A stretch of 64,000 nucleotides of DNA from Marinobacter sp. 2_MG-2023 (GTDB lineage: Bacteria > Pseudomonadota > Gammaproteobacteria > Pseudomonadales > Oleiphilaceae), in NCBI RefSeq assembly GCF_030546935.1, contig NZ_JAUOPH010000003.1:655049-719048 (forward strand), given 5' to 3'. Below, piece after piece: positions 43,720 through 54,255 of the stretch (its first letter is position 1; each line of letters opens with the position of its first letter). The position numbers and the translations under genes were made by a program. The notes beneath the pieces are model-generated. The model was not told where the DNA came from, did not search any database, and saw only the letters and a program-made list of their open reading frames with translations.

Positions 43720-44802
43720 TTATTTTATCTGATCTGGCGCGGTTGAGGATGAGAGTTCCTTAACCGGCCAGGCGGAAAACACTGCCTTGAGCATGGTTGC
43801 CAGCGGAATGGCGAAAAACACACCCCACAGACCCCAGATGCCGCCAAAAAACAGCACTGAGATAATAATGATAACCGGGTGCAGGTTGTTCACTTCTGAA
43901 AATAACACTGGCACTAACACGTTGCCGTCCAGCGCTTGAATGATCCCGTATATCACCATAACCCAGATAAAGTGTGTGCCCCAGCCGAAGGCGAACAGCG
44001 CAATCACTGCAACCGGAATGGTCACAACCGCCGCACCAATGTAGGGAATCACGACACTTAACCCAACCAAAAGTGAAAGCAAAGCTGCGTAAGGCACACC
44101 CAACAGCTTGAATGCAACATATGTTGCGCCGCCAACAATCAAAATTTCAACAGCTTTTCCCCGTACATAATTAGCACACTGCAGATTCACTTCGTGCCAG
44201 ATCTTCAGCATCATCGGGCGCTGCGGTGGCAGTAGCCGGGAAATGGATCCCAGAAGGACCTCGCTGTCTTTCAAAAAGAAAAAAACCAGTATGGGGACCA
44301 GCACGATATAAATGAGTAGCGCCACCAGATCGGGGATACTCGATAGTGAGAAGGACACCAACCACTGTGTCATGTGCCCTACTTCTGTGTTCACTTGCTG
44401 ATAAAGACTGCTAACCGCCTGGGCGGAGATGATATGCGGATACTCTTCAGGTAGCAGTTCAAGATAGGACTGCAACTCACCGATAATTCGGGGCGCTTCG
44501 CCAGCAAGAGTACTGAGCTGAGTCCAGATAAGCGGCAGCAGGCCGAACATAAAACCCACCAGAACACCCAGAAACACCAGGAAGACACCCACTATTGCGA
44601 GACCTTCCGGAACGCCGAGGGCATTCAGTTTGGTAACAAGCCCCTGGAGAATAAACGCGACTATGAGGGAGGCGATCACTGGTGCAAGCATGGCGCCAAA
44701 CCAGATAATAAAAACTGTGCCTGTCACCAGAATCAGAAAAAGAATGACAGCTTCTTCATCTGAAAAGTATTTGTGCGCAAGACCGCGTAAAATTCTGAAC
44801 AT
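43720..44802 (-). CDS. PerM/AI-2E-family membrane transporter
   Basis: A 360-residue inner-membrane protein with about seven or eight helices. Family motifs include LVALLIYIVLVPILVFFFLKDSE, LGVPYAALLSLLVGLSVVIPYIGA and VIYGIIQALDGNVLVPVLFSEVNNLHPVIIIISVLFFGGIWGLWG (read as parts). The ATG at 44802 has GGAG six bases before it. Substrates vary within the family, from autoinducer-2 to sodium; nothing here defines it. It lies 14 bases after tusA. Confidence 0.9.
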   Translation of the reverse strand: MFRILRGLAHKYFSDEEAVILFLILVTGTVFIIWFGAMLAPVIASLIVAFILQGLVTKLNALGVPEGLAIVGVFLVFLGVLVGFMFGLLPLIWTQLSTLAGEAPRIIGELQSYLELLPEEYPHIISAQAVSSLYQQVNTEVGHMTQWLVSFSLSSIPDLVALLIYIVLVPILVFFFLKDSEVLLGSISRLLPPQRPMMLKIWHEVNLQCANYVRGKAVEILIVGGATYVAFKLLGVPYAALLSLLVGLSVVIPYIGAAVVTIPVAVIALFAFGWGTHFIWVMVIYGIIQALDGNVLVPVLFSEVNNLHPVIIIISVLFFGGIWGLWGVFFAIPLATMLKAVFSAWPVKELSSSTAPDQIK

Positions 44803-44818
44803 CAAGGACTCCGGAGAT

Positions 44819-45046
44819 TTAACCGCCGCACTCTATCATAAACCGGTAGTGGCCATCAGTTTCCGAGGAGTTCACCAAACGGTGGCGGGATAACTTCAGA
44901 AAGGCCGGGATATCGCGGGCGGAGCCCACATCTGTGGCGATTACCTCAAGCATCTCGCCTGGCGACATGCCGTTGAGCTCCAGCTTTGTTTTCAGCAGGG
45001 GCATAGGGCATCGAAGCCCGGACGCATCGAGTGTACGATCAGCCAT
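44819..45046 (-). CDS. tusA: TusA-family sulfurtransferase
   Basis: A 75-residue sulfur carrier with the N-terminal LDASGLRCPMPLLKTKLEL (Cys13 in the CPxP motif). Length is that of TusA (about 80). It may feed tRNA thiolation or another sulfur relay. Upstream of a PerM-like gene on the same strand. Confidence 0.92.
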   Translation of the reverse strand: MADRTLDASGLRCPMPLLKTKLELNGMSPGEMLEVIATDVGSARDIPAFLKLSRHRLVNSSETDGHYRFMIECGG

Positions 45047-45216
45047 AGAGAAGTTGCACCATTACAAGACATGGAATTCGCAAGCCGGCATTATGCCCTC
45101 AGTGATACTCTATTGCATCACAAACCCTGTTAATGGTCGACCCGAACTGTTTCATGGAATTTCAACCATGATCTGTTGTCACAAGGGTAGTTTGAACCAG
45201 GAGCCCACAGCATTAC

Positions 45217-46692
45217 ATGACTAACGTTATTACAGCGTTTCCTTGTTACCGAAAACTTTCGCTTGCTGTGGTTTTTGCTCTAACGCTGGCATCAGGCTCA
45301 GCATCCACCGCACAGGAAAGCCAATTGCCGAGCATTGGTGGAACCGGCGGTGGCCTTATAGCCGGACAAAAGGAAAGTGAGATCGGGCAGCAGGTTATGG
45401 TGTCCATCCGGAGGTCAGCGCCCCGCATAACCGACCCGCTGGTATACGACTATCTCAGCTCTATTACCTATCGGCTGCTGCCCTCTGCTCCGCTGGATAA
45501 CCGGGACATTACTCTCGCACTCATTGATAGCTCCGCAATCAACGCTTTCGCCGTACCCGGAGGGATCGTTGGAGTCAATGGCGGCCTGTTCCTCAATGCA
45601 GCCACAGAGCAGCAGTTCGCCTCAGTATTGGCACACGAACTTGCCCATCTTAGCCAGCGGCATTTTGCCCGCCGGATGGAGCAACAGGAAACCAGTGCAC
45701 CACTTACGATTGCCGGCATGATTGCGGGCATTGTGCTCTCTGCGGTTACTCAGTCCGATATAGGTATTGCTGCCATTGCCGGCACTCAGGCGCTGGCCAT
45801 CCAGAATATGCTGGCGTATAGCCGGCTTCACGAGCAGGAAGCTGACAGGGTTGGCCTGGATATCCTGGCGACGGCGGGATTGGATCCACGCGGTATGCCT
45901 GAAATGTTTGAAATCATGATGCGGCAAAATCGGCTACAGGGGAATACCATGCCGGAATACCTGTCCACGCACCCCCTGACCCGCAACCGGGTGGCCGATA
46001 CCCGCAACCGTGCAGAACAATATCCTGAAAAGACCATCCGGGACGGCCAGGAGTACCACTTGGTGCGCAGCCGTCTGCAAGTGCACTATGCCCCCTCGCC
46101 CGACGTCGCAGTTGAAACCTTTGAAAGCTACCTTAACAAACCCGACGCACAGAGCAACGAGGCCATCCGTTACGGGTTGGCAGTCGCCTACCTGAGCAAC
46201 AACCAGTTTGAGAAAGCAGCCAAAGCGATTAACGAGTTACTGGCCAGTAACCCGGGCCGGATTACCCTGCAGGTTACGCTTGCTGAAATATATATTCAGC
46301 AAAAAAGACTCGACGAGGCGCGAGCCCTGCTCGAAGACGCCCTGGCAAGAAACCCCGGCAACTACCCGATCACATCCACTCTTGCGGATGTGGAAATTGC
46401 AGCTGGTAACGGCACTCAAGCCGCCGAGTATCTGAAGCAGCTGACACGCAAAATGCAGCAGCAGGAATATTTGTGGTTGCGGCTTGCAGAAGCCGAAGGG
46501 ATGGCAAGAAACATCGTTGGTGTGCACAGAGCCCGCGCGGAATACTATGCACTTATGGGCGACCTGGAATCTGCCCAAAGGCAACTTCGGCAAGCTCAGG
46601 AGAAGTTGCCCGCAGGCTCAGCCGAGAGACAGGTTGTATCAGAGCGGCTGGGAGAAGTTACCAGCCGCCTTCGGGCATACAGGAATAGCTAG
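45217..46692 (+). CDS. bepA: Periplasmic M48 metalloprotease with TPR domain, BepA-like
   Basis: A 491-residue exported protease and chaperone for outer-membrane proteins. Signal peptide about 1-32 (ending in TAQ). The M48 site HELAH lies in VLAHELAHLSQRHFARRME, with the third zinc ligand in LHEQEADRVGLDILATAGLD. The C-terminal third (about 270-490) has TPR repeats, for example VAYLSNNQFEKAAKAINELLASNPG. Full length fits E. coli BepA (487). AGGAG lies 13 bases before the ATG. Confidence 0.95.
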   Translation: MTNVITAFPCYRKLSLAVVFALTLASGSASTAQESQLPSIGGTGGGLIAGQKESEIGQQVMVSIRRSAPRITDPLVYDYLSSITYRLLPSAPLDNRDITLALIDSSAINAFAVPGGIVGVNGGLFLNAATEQQFASVLAHELAHLSQRHFARRMEQQETSAPLTIAGMIAGIVLSAVTQSDIGIAAIAGTQALAIQNMLAYSRLHEQEADRVGLDILATAGLDPRGMPEMFEIMMRQNRLQGNTMPEYLSTHPLTRNRVADTRNRAEQYPEKTIRDGQEYHLVRSRLQVHYAPSPDVAVETFESYLNKPDAQSNEAIRYGLAVAYLSNNQFEKAAKAINELLASNPGRITLQVTLAEIYIQQKRLDEARALLEDALARNPGNYPITSTLADVEIAAGNGTQAAEYLKQLTRKMQQQEYLWLRLAEAEGMARNIVGVHRARAEYYALMGDLESAQRQLRQAQEKLPAGSAERQVVSERLGEVTSRLRAYRNS

Positions 46693-46694
46693 TA

Positions 46695-47756
46695 TCAGGC
46701 GTTACCCGCCGCTTTCAAGTTCATGCCGGCAGTGAAGTCCAACATGCGGCGCAGTGGCCTAAGGGCTTTCTCGCGGGTTACCGCGTCCACCAGCACTTCC
46801 TGGTCACCCTTCTCAATAACACTCAAAAGGTTTTCCAGACCATTCATCGCCATCCATGGGCACTGGGCGCAGCTTCGACATGTCGCACCGTTGCCGGCCG
46901 TAGGGGCTTCAATAAGCGTTTTATTGGGGGCGAGTTGCTGCATTTTGTAGAAAATGCCGTTATCCGTCGCAACGATAAACTCCTGATTCGGCAGTGTTTG
47001 CACAGCGTGAATCAGTTGGGAGGTTGAGCCAACCACGTCTGCCAGTTCCACAACAGCGTCCGGGGATTCCGGGTGAACCAGAATAGCCGCATCGGGGTAT
47101 AGGGCCTTCAGGTCTTCCAGGCCGCGGTGTTTGAACTCCTCATGCACAATGCACGAGCCATCCCACAGCAGCATATCAGCACCGGTGGTTTTCTGAACGT
47201 AGTGGCCAAGGTGCTTATCCGGCGCCCAGAGAATTTTCTCTCCCCGAGAGTCCAGATCTTCCACAATGGCCTGAGCACAGCTGGATGTAACCACCCAGTC
47301 TGCCCGGGCTTTGACTGCAGCCGATGTGTTGGCATAAACCACCACAGTTCGATCACTGTGCTGATCGCAGAAGGCTGAAAACTCATCCGCGGGGCATCCC
47401 ACATCAAGCGAGCAGGTCGCTTCCAGAGTGGGCATCAATACGCGCTTCTCCGGGTTCAGAATCTTGGCAGTTTCACCCATGAAACGAACACCTGCGACAA
47501 CCACGGTTGAGGCCGGATGCTGGTTACCAAAACGGGCCATTTCGAGGGAATCTGCCACACAGCCGCCGCTTTCCTCGGCAAGACGCTGGATATCCGGGTC
47601 TGTGTAATAGTGCGCCACCAGTACGGCGTCTTTTTCCTTGAGGACAGCCTTGATACGGGTTTCGAGCCGCGCCTTCTCATCAGCGCTGAGCTGTTTCGGC
47701 TCCGCTGCATGGGCCAGATGTTCCTGAACAAGGATTCGGTCTTCAGCTTTAGTCAT
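46695..47756 (-). CDS. nadA: Quinolinate synthase NadA
   Basis: A 353-residue [4Fe-4S] enzyme making quinolinate for NAD synthesis. The cluster Cys residues lie in [21 protein letters not shown] and [16 protein letters not shown]. The start [17 protein letters not shown] at 47756 is typical; an ATG three codons earlier is possible. It lies 68 bases after pduT on the same strand, without an obvious terminator between, so some read-through is possible. Confidence 0.96.
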   Translation of the reverse strand: MTKAEDRILVQEHLAHAAEPKQLSADEKARLETRIKAVLKEKDAVLVAHYYTDPDIQRLAEESGGCVADSLEMARFGNQHPASTVVVAGVRFMGETAKILNPEKRVLMPTLEATCSLDVGCPADEFSAFCDQHSDRTVVVYANTSAAVKARADWVVTSSCAQAIVEDLDSRGEKILWAPDKHLGHYVQKTTGADMLLWDGSCIVHEEFKHRGLEDLKALYPDAAILVHPESPDAVVELADVVGSTSQLIHAVQTLPNQEFIVATDNGIFYKMQQLAPNKTLIEAPTAGNGATCRSCAQCPWMAMNGLENLLSVIEKGDQEVLVDAVTREKALRPLRRMLDFTAGMNLKAAGNA

Positions 47757-47824
47757 GTACAGCATCTCTCAGTTACTTTCTGCGCCCGAGTATATCATTT
47801 CAGACAGCAGTAGCACTGTAAGGA

Positions 47825-48379
47825 CTATAACTTGTCCTGCAAGATCTCTTTGCGGGGCTGAGGAATAACGACTTTATCCACCAGCAACCCTTTCCTCTTG
47901 ATGTAGTCTGTTCCCGCATCGACTGCTGCAGTCACCGCAGCAACGTCACCCGTCAGGGTCAGGAACCCCTTGCCACCAATCGCCATGGCCAGGTGGATAT
48001 CAATCAGCTCAACATTGGCGGCTTTTACTGCTGCGTCTGCCGCTTCAATAATGGTGGCAACCGAGAAGGTCTCGATAATACCCAAAGCTGCCGTCTCCTC
48101 GATAACTCGGGTTCCACTAATGGCTGAGAAAACAGACGGGTGAACATTGGGGATGATCAGTTCATCCACAATGGTTTCGCTACCCATATCAAGCCCTGCA
48201 GCCATAGCAGATTCGACAGCAGCTACATCGCCGGCGACCATGACCATAAACTTACCCGGGCAAATGGTCCGGTTGAAAACGATTTCAACGTTAGCTGCCT
48301 TCAGCATAGCGTCGCCTACCGCATATCCTTTGGCGATTGAGTTCATCTCAATCATTCCGATCGCACTTTTGTTGCTCAT
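47825..48379 (-). CDS. pduT: Tandem-BMC trimeric shell protein, PduT-like, with Fe-S Cys
   Basis: A 184-residue shell protein with two BMC domains (about 5-88 and 95-180), the same length as Salmonella PduT. The first domain holds FNRTICPGKF (Cys40), the pore Cys that binds a [4Fe-4S] cluster in PduT; the second has IGGKGFLTLTGDV and ends VIPQPR. ATG at 48379 has AGGAA upstream; the open frame begins earlier. It is the last gene of the eut operon and follows pduS. It should form an electron-passing plate in the microcompartment shell. No such gene belongs to the classical enteric eut operon. Confidence 0.94.
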   Translation of the reverse strand: MSNKSAIGMIEMNSIAKGYAVGDAMLKAANVEIVFNRTICPGKFMVMVAGDVAAVESAMAAGLDMGSETIVDELIIPNVHPSVFSAISGTRVIEETAALGIIETFSVATIIEAADAAVKAANVELIDIHLAMAIGGKGFLTLTGDVAAVTAAVDAGTDYIKRKGLLVDKVVIPQPRKEILQDKL

Positions 48380-48407
48380 GATCGATTCCTGTTGGAGCCC
48401 AAGCCAG

Positions 48408-49754
48408 TTAACCGGCGTCGATTTCAATAAAGCCGTCTATCAATGTAACGATCCCGCTGATACTGGCGTGAATGGGAACGCCCATTCCCTCACCCGCCGG
48501 GGCCGCAATGACTGCGCCCTCAACGACAGCATCCCCATTAGACACCACCGGCTCCGGGTGCTGCCCCATACGCTGGTGCAATGGAATGATGACTCGAGAT
48601 GGAACCGTATCAACCTCTTTCCAGTAGGCGGTTTTACTGTCGTATTTGGCGAGCCCCAGCTTACGGGCCAGCCGTTGTGATGGCACGCCCCGGTATTCAC
48701 GCATGCTGTGTACTTCGCGGGTCTGGCCCTGCAATTGCTCCGGTGTCAGCCACAAATCATTGGCCTTAAGGTCACGCTTGGTTGAAACGCATATATCTCG
48801 GGGGTTCAGCTGTTCCGGACACGCCCATAGGCTGCAGATATTACATTCACAACAGGCCTGAGCATGAACCGATAGAGTCTCGCTGACCTCGCCTGTTGTT
48901 AGCAACGAGCGCATAACCAGGTGCGGCTGTATCGGGTAGCCGAGCAGGTATCTGGGGCACATTTCAGTACAAAGGGTGCACTGGTCGCAACCGGATTTCC
49001 CGATGCGTTTGTACTCCTGCTCGGTTTCGGAACGTCGCCTCACAAGGTTGCTTGCCCTGGGCAGCACCAATAAACCACTACTCACTGCGGAAATCGACGC
49101 ATCCTGGTCGTCAACGACCTGCCCCATCATGGCGCCGCCATCGATGACCACGGGATCATCACAGGTTATGCCACCAGCAAGGCTAATGACATCGCCAAAG
49201 CGCATACCTATGGGCAACCATGCGGTAAAAGGATGCTCAACCTCTCCGTGCACAGTGACCATGGTCCGGGTAACAGGCTGACCTTCTGCTGCCCGCGCAA
49301 TGTTCACCAGTGTTTCAACGTTCTGAACCAGTACCCCGATATCCTTGGGTAGACCACCTGCCGGAATACGATTACCGGTTACCTCATACACCAGTTCGTA
49401 TTCATCGCCCGCAGGATATACGTTGGGCATGAGTTTCAGTTCGATATTTGCCGGCAACAAAGGCTCTATGTGTGCGATCGAATCCTGGTGTTTTTCCTTG
49501 ACTGCCAGCACGCCCCTGCTCGCACCAACCTGATCCATCAGAAGCGCCATGCCCTGAAGCAGTTCGGTTGAGAACCGCTGGATGATCGTCTGATCCTTGA
49601 ACAGCAAGGGCTCGCATTCGGCTCCGTTAGCAATCAGCACATCGGCCGATGCCTGAATTTTTACATACGAGGGAAAACCCGCCCCTCCGGCACCCACAAC
49701 ACCCGCGCTTCTGACTTTTTCAACAAGGGAGTTCATGTCACCTGCGCCGCTCAT
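48408..49754 (-). CDS. pduS: PduS-like Rnf-C-type flavo-iron-sulfur reductase
   Basis: A 448-residue protein. The N-terminal part has an RnfC/NuoF-like nucleotide and flavin region (VVGAGGAGFPSYVK, ANGAECEPLL); the middle has two [4Fe-4S] motifs, CDQCTLCTEMCPR and CCECNICSLWACPE; the C-terminal part is a barrel-sandwich. It is the length of Salmonella PduS (451), a cobalamin reductase. Its ATG overlaps the eutL TGA (ATGA). With EutT it could regenerate adenosylcobalamin for EutBC, and with PduT pass electrons across the shell. Confidence 0.94.
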   Translation of the reverse strand: MSGAGDMNSLVEKVRSAGVVGAGGAGFPSYVKIQASADVLIANGAECEPLLFKDQTIIQRFSTELLQGMALLMDQVGASRGVLAVKEKHQDSIAHIEPLLPANIELKLMPNVYPAGDEYELVYEVTGNRIPAGGLPKDIGVLVQNVETLVNIARAAEGQPVTRTMVTVHGEVEHPFTAWLPIGMRFGDVISLAGGITCDDPVVIDGGAMMGQVVDDQDASISAVSSGLLVLPRASNLVRRRSETEQEYKRIGKSGCDQCTLCTEMCPRYLLGYPIQPHLVMRSLLTTGEVSETLSVHAQACCECNICSLWACPEQLNPRDICVSTKRDLKANDLWLTPEQLQGQTREVHSMREYRGVPSQRLARKLGLAKYDSKTAYWKEVDTVPSRVIIPLHQRMGQHPEPVVSNGDAVVEGAVIAAPAGEGMGVPIHASISGIVTLIDGFIEIDAG

Positions 49755-50407
49755 ATATCAATAGGATTTCTGGCAACGGCCAGAACTGCCTCCTCAAAGG
49801 CTTCGCACGCAGCCTTACACGCTGCCTGAGTACCAGTGAGATACCCACCACCGTAGTTCGTTTCAGAAGGCGGAGCAAAGAAGTTGGAAACCTTCACGCT
49901 GGCCGCTTTCAATGCTGCATCCATACCGAACATGGCTTCCAGAGGCGGTGCAATCAGATACGCCATTGAGTCGCCCCGCTTTAACCCGCCCTCTTTCGAC
50001 AAATAGCTTCCGGTGGCAGATACCAGGTGTGCAAAATACGCGATACTGCCCTCGTCATTAGCTGAGTAAAAGCAGGCCTCATTTTCGATCACTTCCTGCG
50101 CTCTCTGAAGCCCGGCGATTACATCCGCAGGGCCTGGCCCGGCGATGATACCGATCACCTCACCGGATAACAGGCCGGACGAATGCGCAGCACCGGCATA
50201 GAATGATCGGGCGTATACCACATCAACCTGTGCAGCTTTTGTTGCCTCGTCCAGGGCTACGTAGGTAACGTCATCACTGTCGGCTGTAATCATGCCGATA
50301 CATCGTTGTTCTTTCTTCAGATTAAACTGTTTCATCATTCCGTCATCGACCGACGCAATAACGCGTGTCGCCAATACCGATGCTCTGATCTCGTCCCGAA
50401 TTGCCAT
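49751..50407 (-). CDS. eutL: Ethanolamine microcompartment shell protein EutL
   Basis: A 218-residue trimeric tandem-BMC shell protein of circularly permuted type, matching E. coli EutL (219) in length. It has the first-domain start EIRASVLATRVIASVDDGMM, YARSFYAGAAHSSGLLSGEVIGIIAGP and the C-terminal NYGGGYLTGTQAACKAACEAFEEAVL. These proteins form large gated pores. ATG with AAGGAG upstream. It lies between eutC and pduS. Confidence 0.96.
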   Translation of the reverse strand: MAIRDEIRASVLATRVIASVDDGMMKQFNLKKEQRCIGMITADSDDVTYVALDEATKAAQVDVVYARSFYAGAAHSSGLLSGEVIGIIAGPGPADVIAGLQRAQEVIENEACFYSANDEGSIAYFAHLVSATGSYLSKEGGLKRGDSMAYLIAPPLEAMFGMDAALKAASVKVSNFFAPPSETNYGGGYLTGTQAACKAACEAFEEAVLAVARNPIDI

Positions 50408-50480
50408 GATGGTGCTCCTTCAAAATATTGCCGGGAGCCTCATTTTGAGGTCTCCGAACCATGAGTCTGAGCCCTTGGCT

Positions 50481-51431
50481 TCAGCGTTTAAGGTTTAGCC
50501 CACTCGCTTTTTGCTCAAGCATTTTGCGCGTCAGATCCACGATAACAGCCGCTGCCTCTATGGGTGGTGTACCGCCTTTATGGATATTGGAAATAACCAT
50601 ACGATCTGACTCCACCGTCTTCTCGGTGGGTTTGTATACGCAATAACAACTCAGGCTTTCAGACTGCCCCAGCCCTGGCCTTTCGCCGATGAGCAGGAGG
50701 TTGGCGTCGGCTTGCAACAGGTTGCCGATTTCATCCTGAGCCTTTACACGGCCATACCGCAGAAAGAACGGGGTGCCAACGGTAAATCCGGCACTCTCAA
50801 GCCCCTTCATAAGGGGTGGTATAATTTCGTCCAGGTTATTGGTCACGGCGTCTGTACTCAGACCGTCAGAAATAACCACCTGCACCTGAGGCGATTTCTT
50901 ACAGCGTTCGCCGATGGTTTTCTTTGCGTCATCGGAGAGTTTGCGGCCAAGATCCGGGCGGCGGAGGTACTCGCTTTTATCCGAAATACAAGTCTGAACT
51001 TCCCAGAGGTTTTTCTTTTCAAGCCATTCCGGAGACACTTCCTTCACGACGGTGTCTTTTGAACGGGAATGGTCCGCAAGAAAGCGCAGAAGTGAACGGG
51101 TACGGGGCCTTGGCCCGGCTCGGCCCTGGCAGACACGGGCCGCTGTTTGTTTGACCATATCACTGTTGACCGAAGCGTTATGGGCGTTCTCGATACCGTT
51201 CCAATGCACGAACTTTTCAAGGCTCAGATCTTCAAGGCCGTCGCCTGTATCGGCTGACTCTGTCTGCCCTTGCCGACCAGCAGTCTCTGATGGCTTGTAG
51301 GCCGGTGGATCATTCCGCTGTGTACTTTTACCTTCGGGCTGAACACGAGTCACCTGGCCGGCGGGAAGGTCCTTTTCGCCCAGCTCACGCAACACCGAAT
51401 TGACGATACTCTGAATTGTTTGCTCATCCAT
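50481..51431 (-). CDS. eutC: Ethanolamine ammonia-lyase small subunit EutC
   Basis: A 316-residue subunit of the adenosylcobalamin-dependent lyase. Residues 1-20 form a helix, [19 protein letters not shown], of the encapsulation-peptide type, followed by a Gln/Ser/Pro-rich linker to about 85. The catalytic part includes [22 protein letters not shown] and [15 protein letters not shown]. The ATG at 51431 has TGAGG eight bases upstream; the frame extends 14 codons further. It lies 10 bases after eutB. Confidence 0.95.
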   Translation of the reverse strand: MDEQTIQSIVNSVLRELGEKDLPAGQVTRVQPEGKSTQRNDPPAYKPSETAGRQGQTESADTGDGLEDLSLEKFVHWNGIENAHNASVNSDMVKQTAARVCQGRAGPRPRTRSLLRFLADHSRSKDTVVKEVSPEWLEKKNLWEVQTCISDKSEYLRRPDLGRKLSDDAKKTIGERCKKSPQVQVVISDGLSTDAVTNNLDEIIPPLMKGLESAGFTVGTPFFLRYGRVKAQDEIGNLLQADANLLLIGERPGLGQSESLSCYCVYKPTEKTVESDRMVISNIHKGGTPPIEAAAVIVDLTRKMLEQKASGLNLKR

Positions 51432-51441
51432 GGTTATCACC

Positions 51442-52806
51442 TCAATCAAAGAAGATGGATGGGTCGCCCGCACGGGCGGTGAGCTTGCCGTTCTCCATCA
51501 ACCCCATAGTTTCCATCCAGGCCTCAAATTCGGGGGCGGGACGGTAGCTCAGGAGCTGCCGGGCAGTGACAACGTCATGAAAACCAGTGGTTTGGTAATT
51601 CAGCATAATGTCGTCCCCCAGGGGCAGGGACATCACATAGTTACAGCCAGCTGCTGCGAGCAGTGTGGTCAGGTTTTCATTAGAGTTCTGATCGGTATCG
51701 GCGTGGTTTGTATAACAGGCATCACAGCCCATGGAGATCCCGGTCAACTTGCCCATAAAATGATCTTCCAATGCAGCTCGCGTGATCTGCTGATGGTTGA
51801 ACAAATATTCTGGGCCGATGAACCCGACAACCGTGTTCAGCAAATGAGGTTTATAGCGTTTTGCCAAGCCGTAGTTCCGGGCTTCGATGGTCACCTGGTC
51901 CGCACCGTGGTGGGCATTGGCAGATAGAGCCGTGCCCTGGCCGGTTTCGAAGTACATCATGTTCGAACCCGCAAGCTTGCAGTAATGTTTGCCCATCTCA
52001 TAGGCTTCATCGAGCAATTCAACGGTCACGCCAAACTCATTGAGACCTTTCTCTGTGCCCGACAGACTCTGAAACAGCAAACCACCGGGTGCGCCTTTCT
52101 CAAGCGCCGCCATCTGGTTGGATATGTGAGCAAGCACACAACCCTGAGTCGGAATATTCCATTTGTCGGTGGCTTCCTTGACCGCATTGAGTATGCGGAT
52201 GGTGTTTTCGACCGATTCAGTAACCGGGTTGATGCCAATAACTGCATCACCGCAGCCATAGCTCAACCCTTCGTAGACCTGAACCATAATACTGTCTATG
52301 TCATCGCGGGTATCATTGGGTTGCAGTCGGGAAGAAAACCGGCCAGGAATACCCACGGTGCAGTTGGCCTTTGAGATCACATACAGTTTCTTGGCACCGA
52401 CCATGAGGTCGCCGTTCGAACATATCTTGCATACAGCTGCGACCATTTCAGACGTAAGGCCCCGGCGCATCCTTTCATAGTCTTCACGGGTGGGCACATC
52501 CGACAGGATGTATTCCCTCAACTCGCTAACGGTCCAATGCCGGATATCTTCATAAGCCGCTTTGTTTACCGCATCCTGAATGACCCGGGTTATGGCATCC
52601 TCTTCGTAAGGGACTATAGGATTTTCCCGCAAGGTTTCGAGGCGCATTTCACTCAGGACCTGTTTGGCGGCAACTCGCTCTTGTGCCGTCTCTGCCGCCA
52701 CCCCTGCCAGCACGTCCCCCGAACGAAGTTCGTTCGCCTTTGCGAGCACGTCCTTTACGTCACGAAACTGATAAACCTTTCCGAACAACGTTGTCTTCAA
52801 GTTCAT
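51442..52806 (-). CDS. eutB: Ethanolamine ammonia-lyase large subunit EutB
   Basis: A 454-residue catalytic subunit, one residue longer than E. coli EutB (453). It converts ethanolamine to acetaldehyde and ammonia using adenosylcobalamin. Visible landmarks are [30 protein letters not shown] N-terminal part, [17 protein letters not shown] (here [15 protein letters not shown]), [21 protein letters not shown] and the C-terminal [22 protein letters not shown] has GGAGG five bases upstream. It lies between eutA and eutC. Confidence 0.97.
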   Translation of the reverse strand: MNLKTTLFGKVYQFRDVKDVLAKANELRSGDVLAGVAAETAQERVAAKQVLSEMRLETLRENPIVPYEEDAITRVIQDAVNKAAYEDIRHWTVSELREYILSDVPTREDYERMRRGLTSEMVAAVCKICSNGDLMVGAKKLYVISKANCTVGIPGRFSSRLQPNDTRDDIDSIMVQVYEGLSYGCGDAVIGINPVTESVENTIRILNAVKEATDKWNIPTQGCVLAHISNQMAALEKGAPGGLLFQSLSGTEKGLNEFGVTVELLDEAYEMGKHYCKLAGSNMMYFETGQGTALSANAHHGADQVTIEARNYGLAKRYKPHLLNTVVGFIGPEYLFNHQQITRAALEDHFMGKLTGISMGCDACYTNHADTDQNSNENLTTLLAAAGCNYVMSLPLGDDIMLNYQTTGFHDVVTARQLLSYRPAPEFEAWMETMGLMENGKLTARAGDPSIFFD

Positions 52807-52821
52807 GAAAAACCTCCCCCT

Positions 52822-54255
52822 CTAGGCAGGAAATGCCAGAGATTTGATGGTTAATGGCACAACTTCCCCGCCAAAAAAACTTTCACCGATATCGATGTAA
52901 TCACCGGTAACGGCGCGCACTTCGTCAATCACCAGCAGTTTCTGGGGGTCAATTCGGGGCTGCAGCTCCATCCCCAACACCTTACCCAGATCATTTTCAG
53001 TAACGATGATTGCAGGTGACTGGCGGTTGCCATGCTCTTGGTAATAATCTGCAATCTCTTTTGCTGTATGGCTCACAGCCTGATAACTCATGGGCATATC
53101 CCGGCCCAGCGCGATGGCGTAGTTATCCTCTCGCAGGCGCAAGTCCATGCGCTCCGCAGCCTCGACAATCTGTCGGCAAACCGGTGGCTGCTCGCCCCCC
53201 TCCCAGTCGATCTGAGGCTCCACCACAGGTATATTGCGAATAGGCAGTGAATCCACATTCATCCAGATTGAGCTTCCGGAGAGCGACATGGAGTAGGCGC
53301 CGGCGCCGATAACGGTGGCCTGTTGAGTCTGGGCCGGCTCTTTGACGTTCATCGCCGCGAGCGTCGGGTGCCTCAATAAAGCGCCGCCAAGCATTACGCC
53401 GACATCGTTCCACTTGAAAGGGTCAAGATCGTCTGTTTTCAGGCGGTAGTAGCTGGTGCCGACGCCTCCGCTTATGAAGACTGCATCAAATTCACCCGCC
53501 TCTTTCAGATACGGCGTCATCATCAGTTTTCGAGCCAGTTCAGAGTGGTTGCCAAGGATCACATCAACAACCAGTTGCGCCATGCAATCAACGACCTTTT
53601 TAAGCTTATCCGCGCTTAACCGGCTTTCAGGTAACGCCTCTCCAAACAGCGACTCGAGAACCAGCCTTGCGGGTTCCCGGATTTTGGTTACAGCCCCCGA
53701 TGGGTCAGTTTTAACCAGATTCCCGCCGATATTAAGACAGGCAGTGTCCTCTACCCTGCCACTGTTAAAGACCACGTAGTTACTGGTGCCACCGCCAATG
53801 TCGATGTTCAGTACCCGGGCGTGGTTACGCTTCGAGTAATCGCCCGCCCCACTGCCTCTCCCCGCAATCACGGACTCCAGATTTGGCCCCGCAGTTGCTA
53901 CCACAAAGTCCCCCAAACGCTCGGCAAGCCCCATAACGGTATCTTTGGCGTTCTTCACTTTAGAGGTTTCACCGGTGATGATAATGGCACCGGTTTCAAT
54001 ATCACTGAGAGCAATACCCGCAGCAGCAAACTGTTCATCAATAAACCGCTGCAGCATGGGCACATTCACTGTGCCATCCTCCTGTAAAGGCGTGGCGCTG
54101 ACGGGGCTCTGGAAAAAAATCTCCCGTTCCACAAACTCATACCTGGGCACCTGGGTAACAGGTGCCCGGTTGACCATGGTGAGCCTTGAAAAGATCACCT
54201 GGGTAGTGGTGGTGCCGATATCAATACCAACACTGTGGACGGTTTTTCTGTTCAC
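52822..54255 (-). CDS. eutA: Ethanolamine ammonia-lyase reactivase EutA
   Basis: A 477-residue actin/Hsp70-fold chaperone that releases damaged cobalamin from EutBC. The phosphate-binding loop is VGIDIGTTTTQVIFS, and a second site is VLNIDIGGGTSNYVVF; VFISGGVG follows. Length is near E. coli EutA (467). It starts with a GTG whose last bases overlap the eutH stop (GTGA), so it is translationally coupled. Confidence 0.95.
   Translation of the reverse strand: MNRKTVHSVGIDIGTTTTQVIFSRLTMVNRAPVTQVPRYEFVEREIFFQSPVSATPLQEDGTVNVPMLQRFIDEQFAAAGIALSDIETGAIIITGETSKVKNAKDTVMGLAERLGDFVVATAGPNLESVIAGRGSGAGDYSKRNHARVLNIDIGGGTSNYVVFNSGRVEDTACLNIGGNLVKTDPSGAVTKIREPARLVLESLFGEALPESRLSADKLKKVVDCMAQLVVDVILGNHSELARKLMMTPYLKEAGEFDAVFISGGVGTSYYRLKTDDLDPFKWNDVGVMLGGALLRHPTLAAMNVKEPAQTQQATVIGAGAYSMSLSGSSIWMNVDSLPIRNIPVVEPQIDWEGGEQPPVCRQIVEAAERMDLRLREDNYAIALGRDMPMSYQAVSHTAKEIADYYQEHGNRQSPAIIVTENDLGKVLGMELQPRIDPQKLLVIDEVRAVTGDYIDIGESFFGGEVVPLTIKSLAFPA

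Noticed and set aside
47757..47824. A terminator between pduT and nadA
   Set aside because: Only a weak imperfect hairpin around CAGTGCTACTG is visible, with no T-run.
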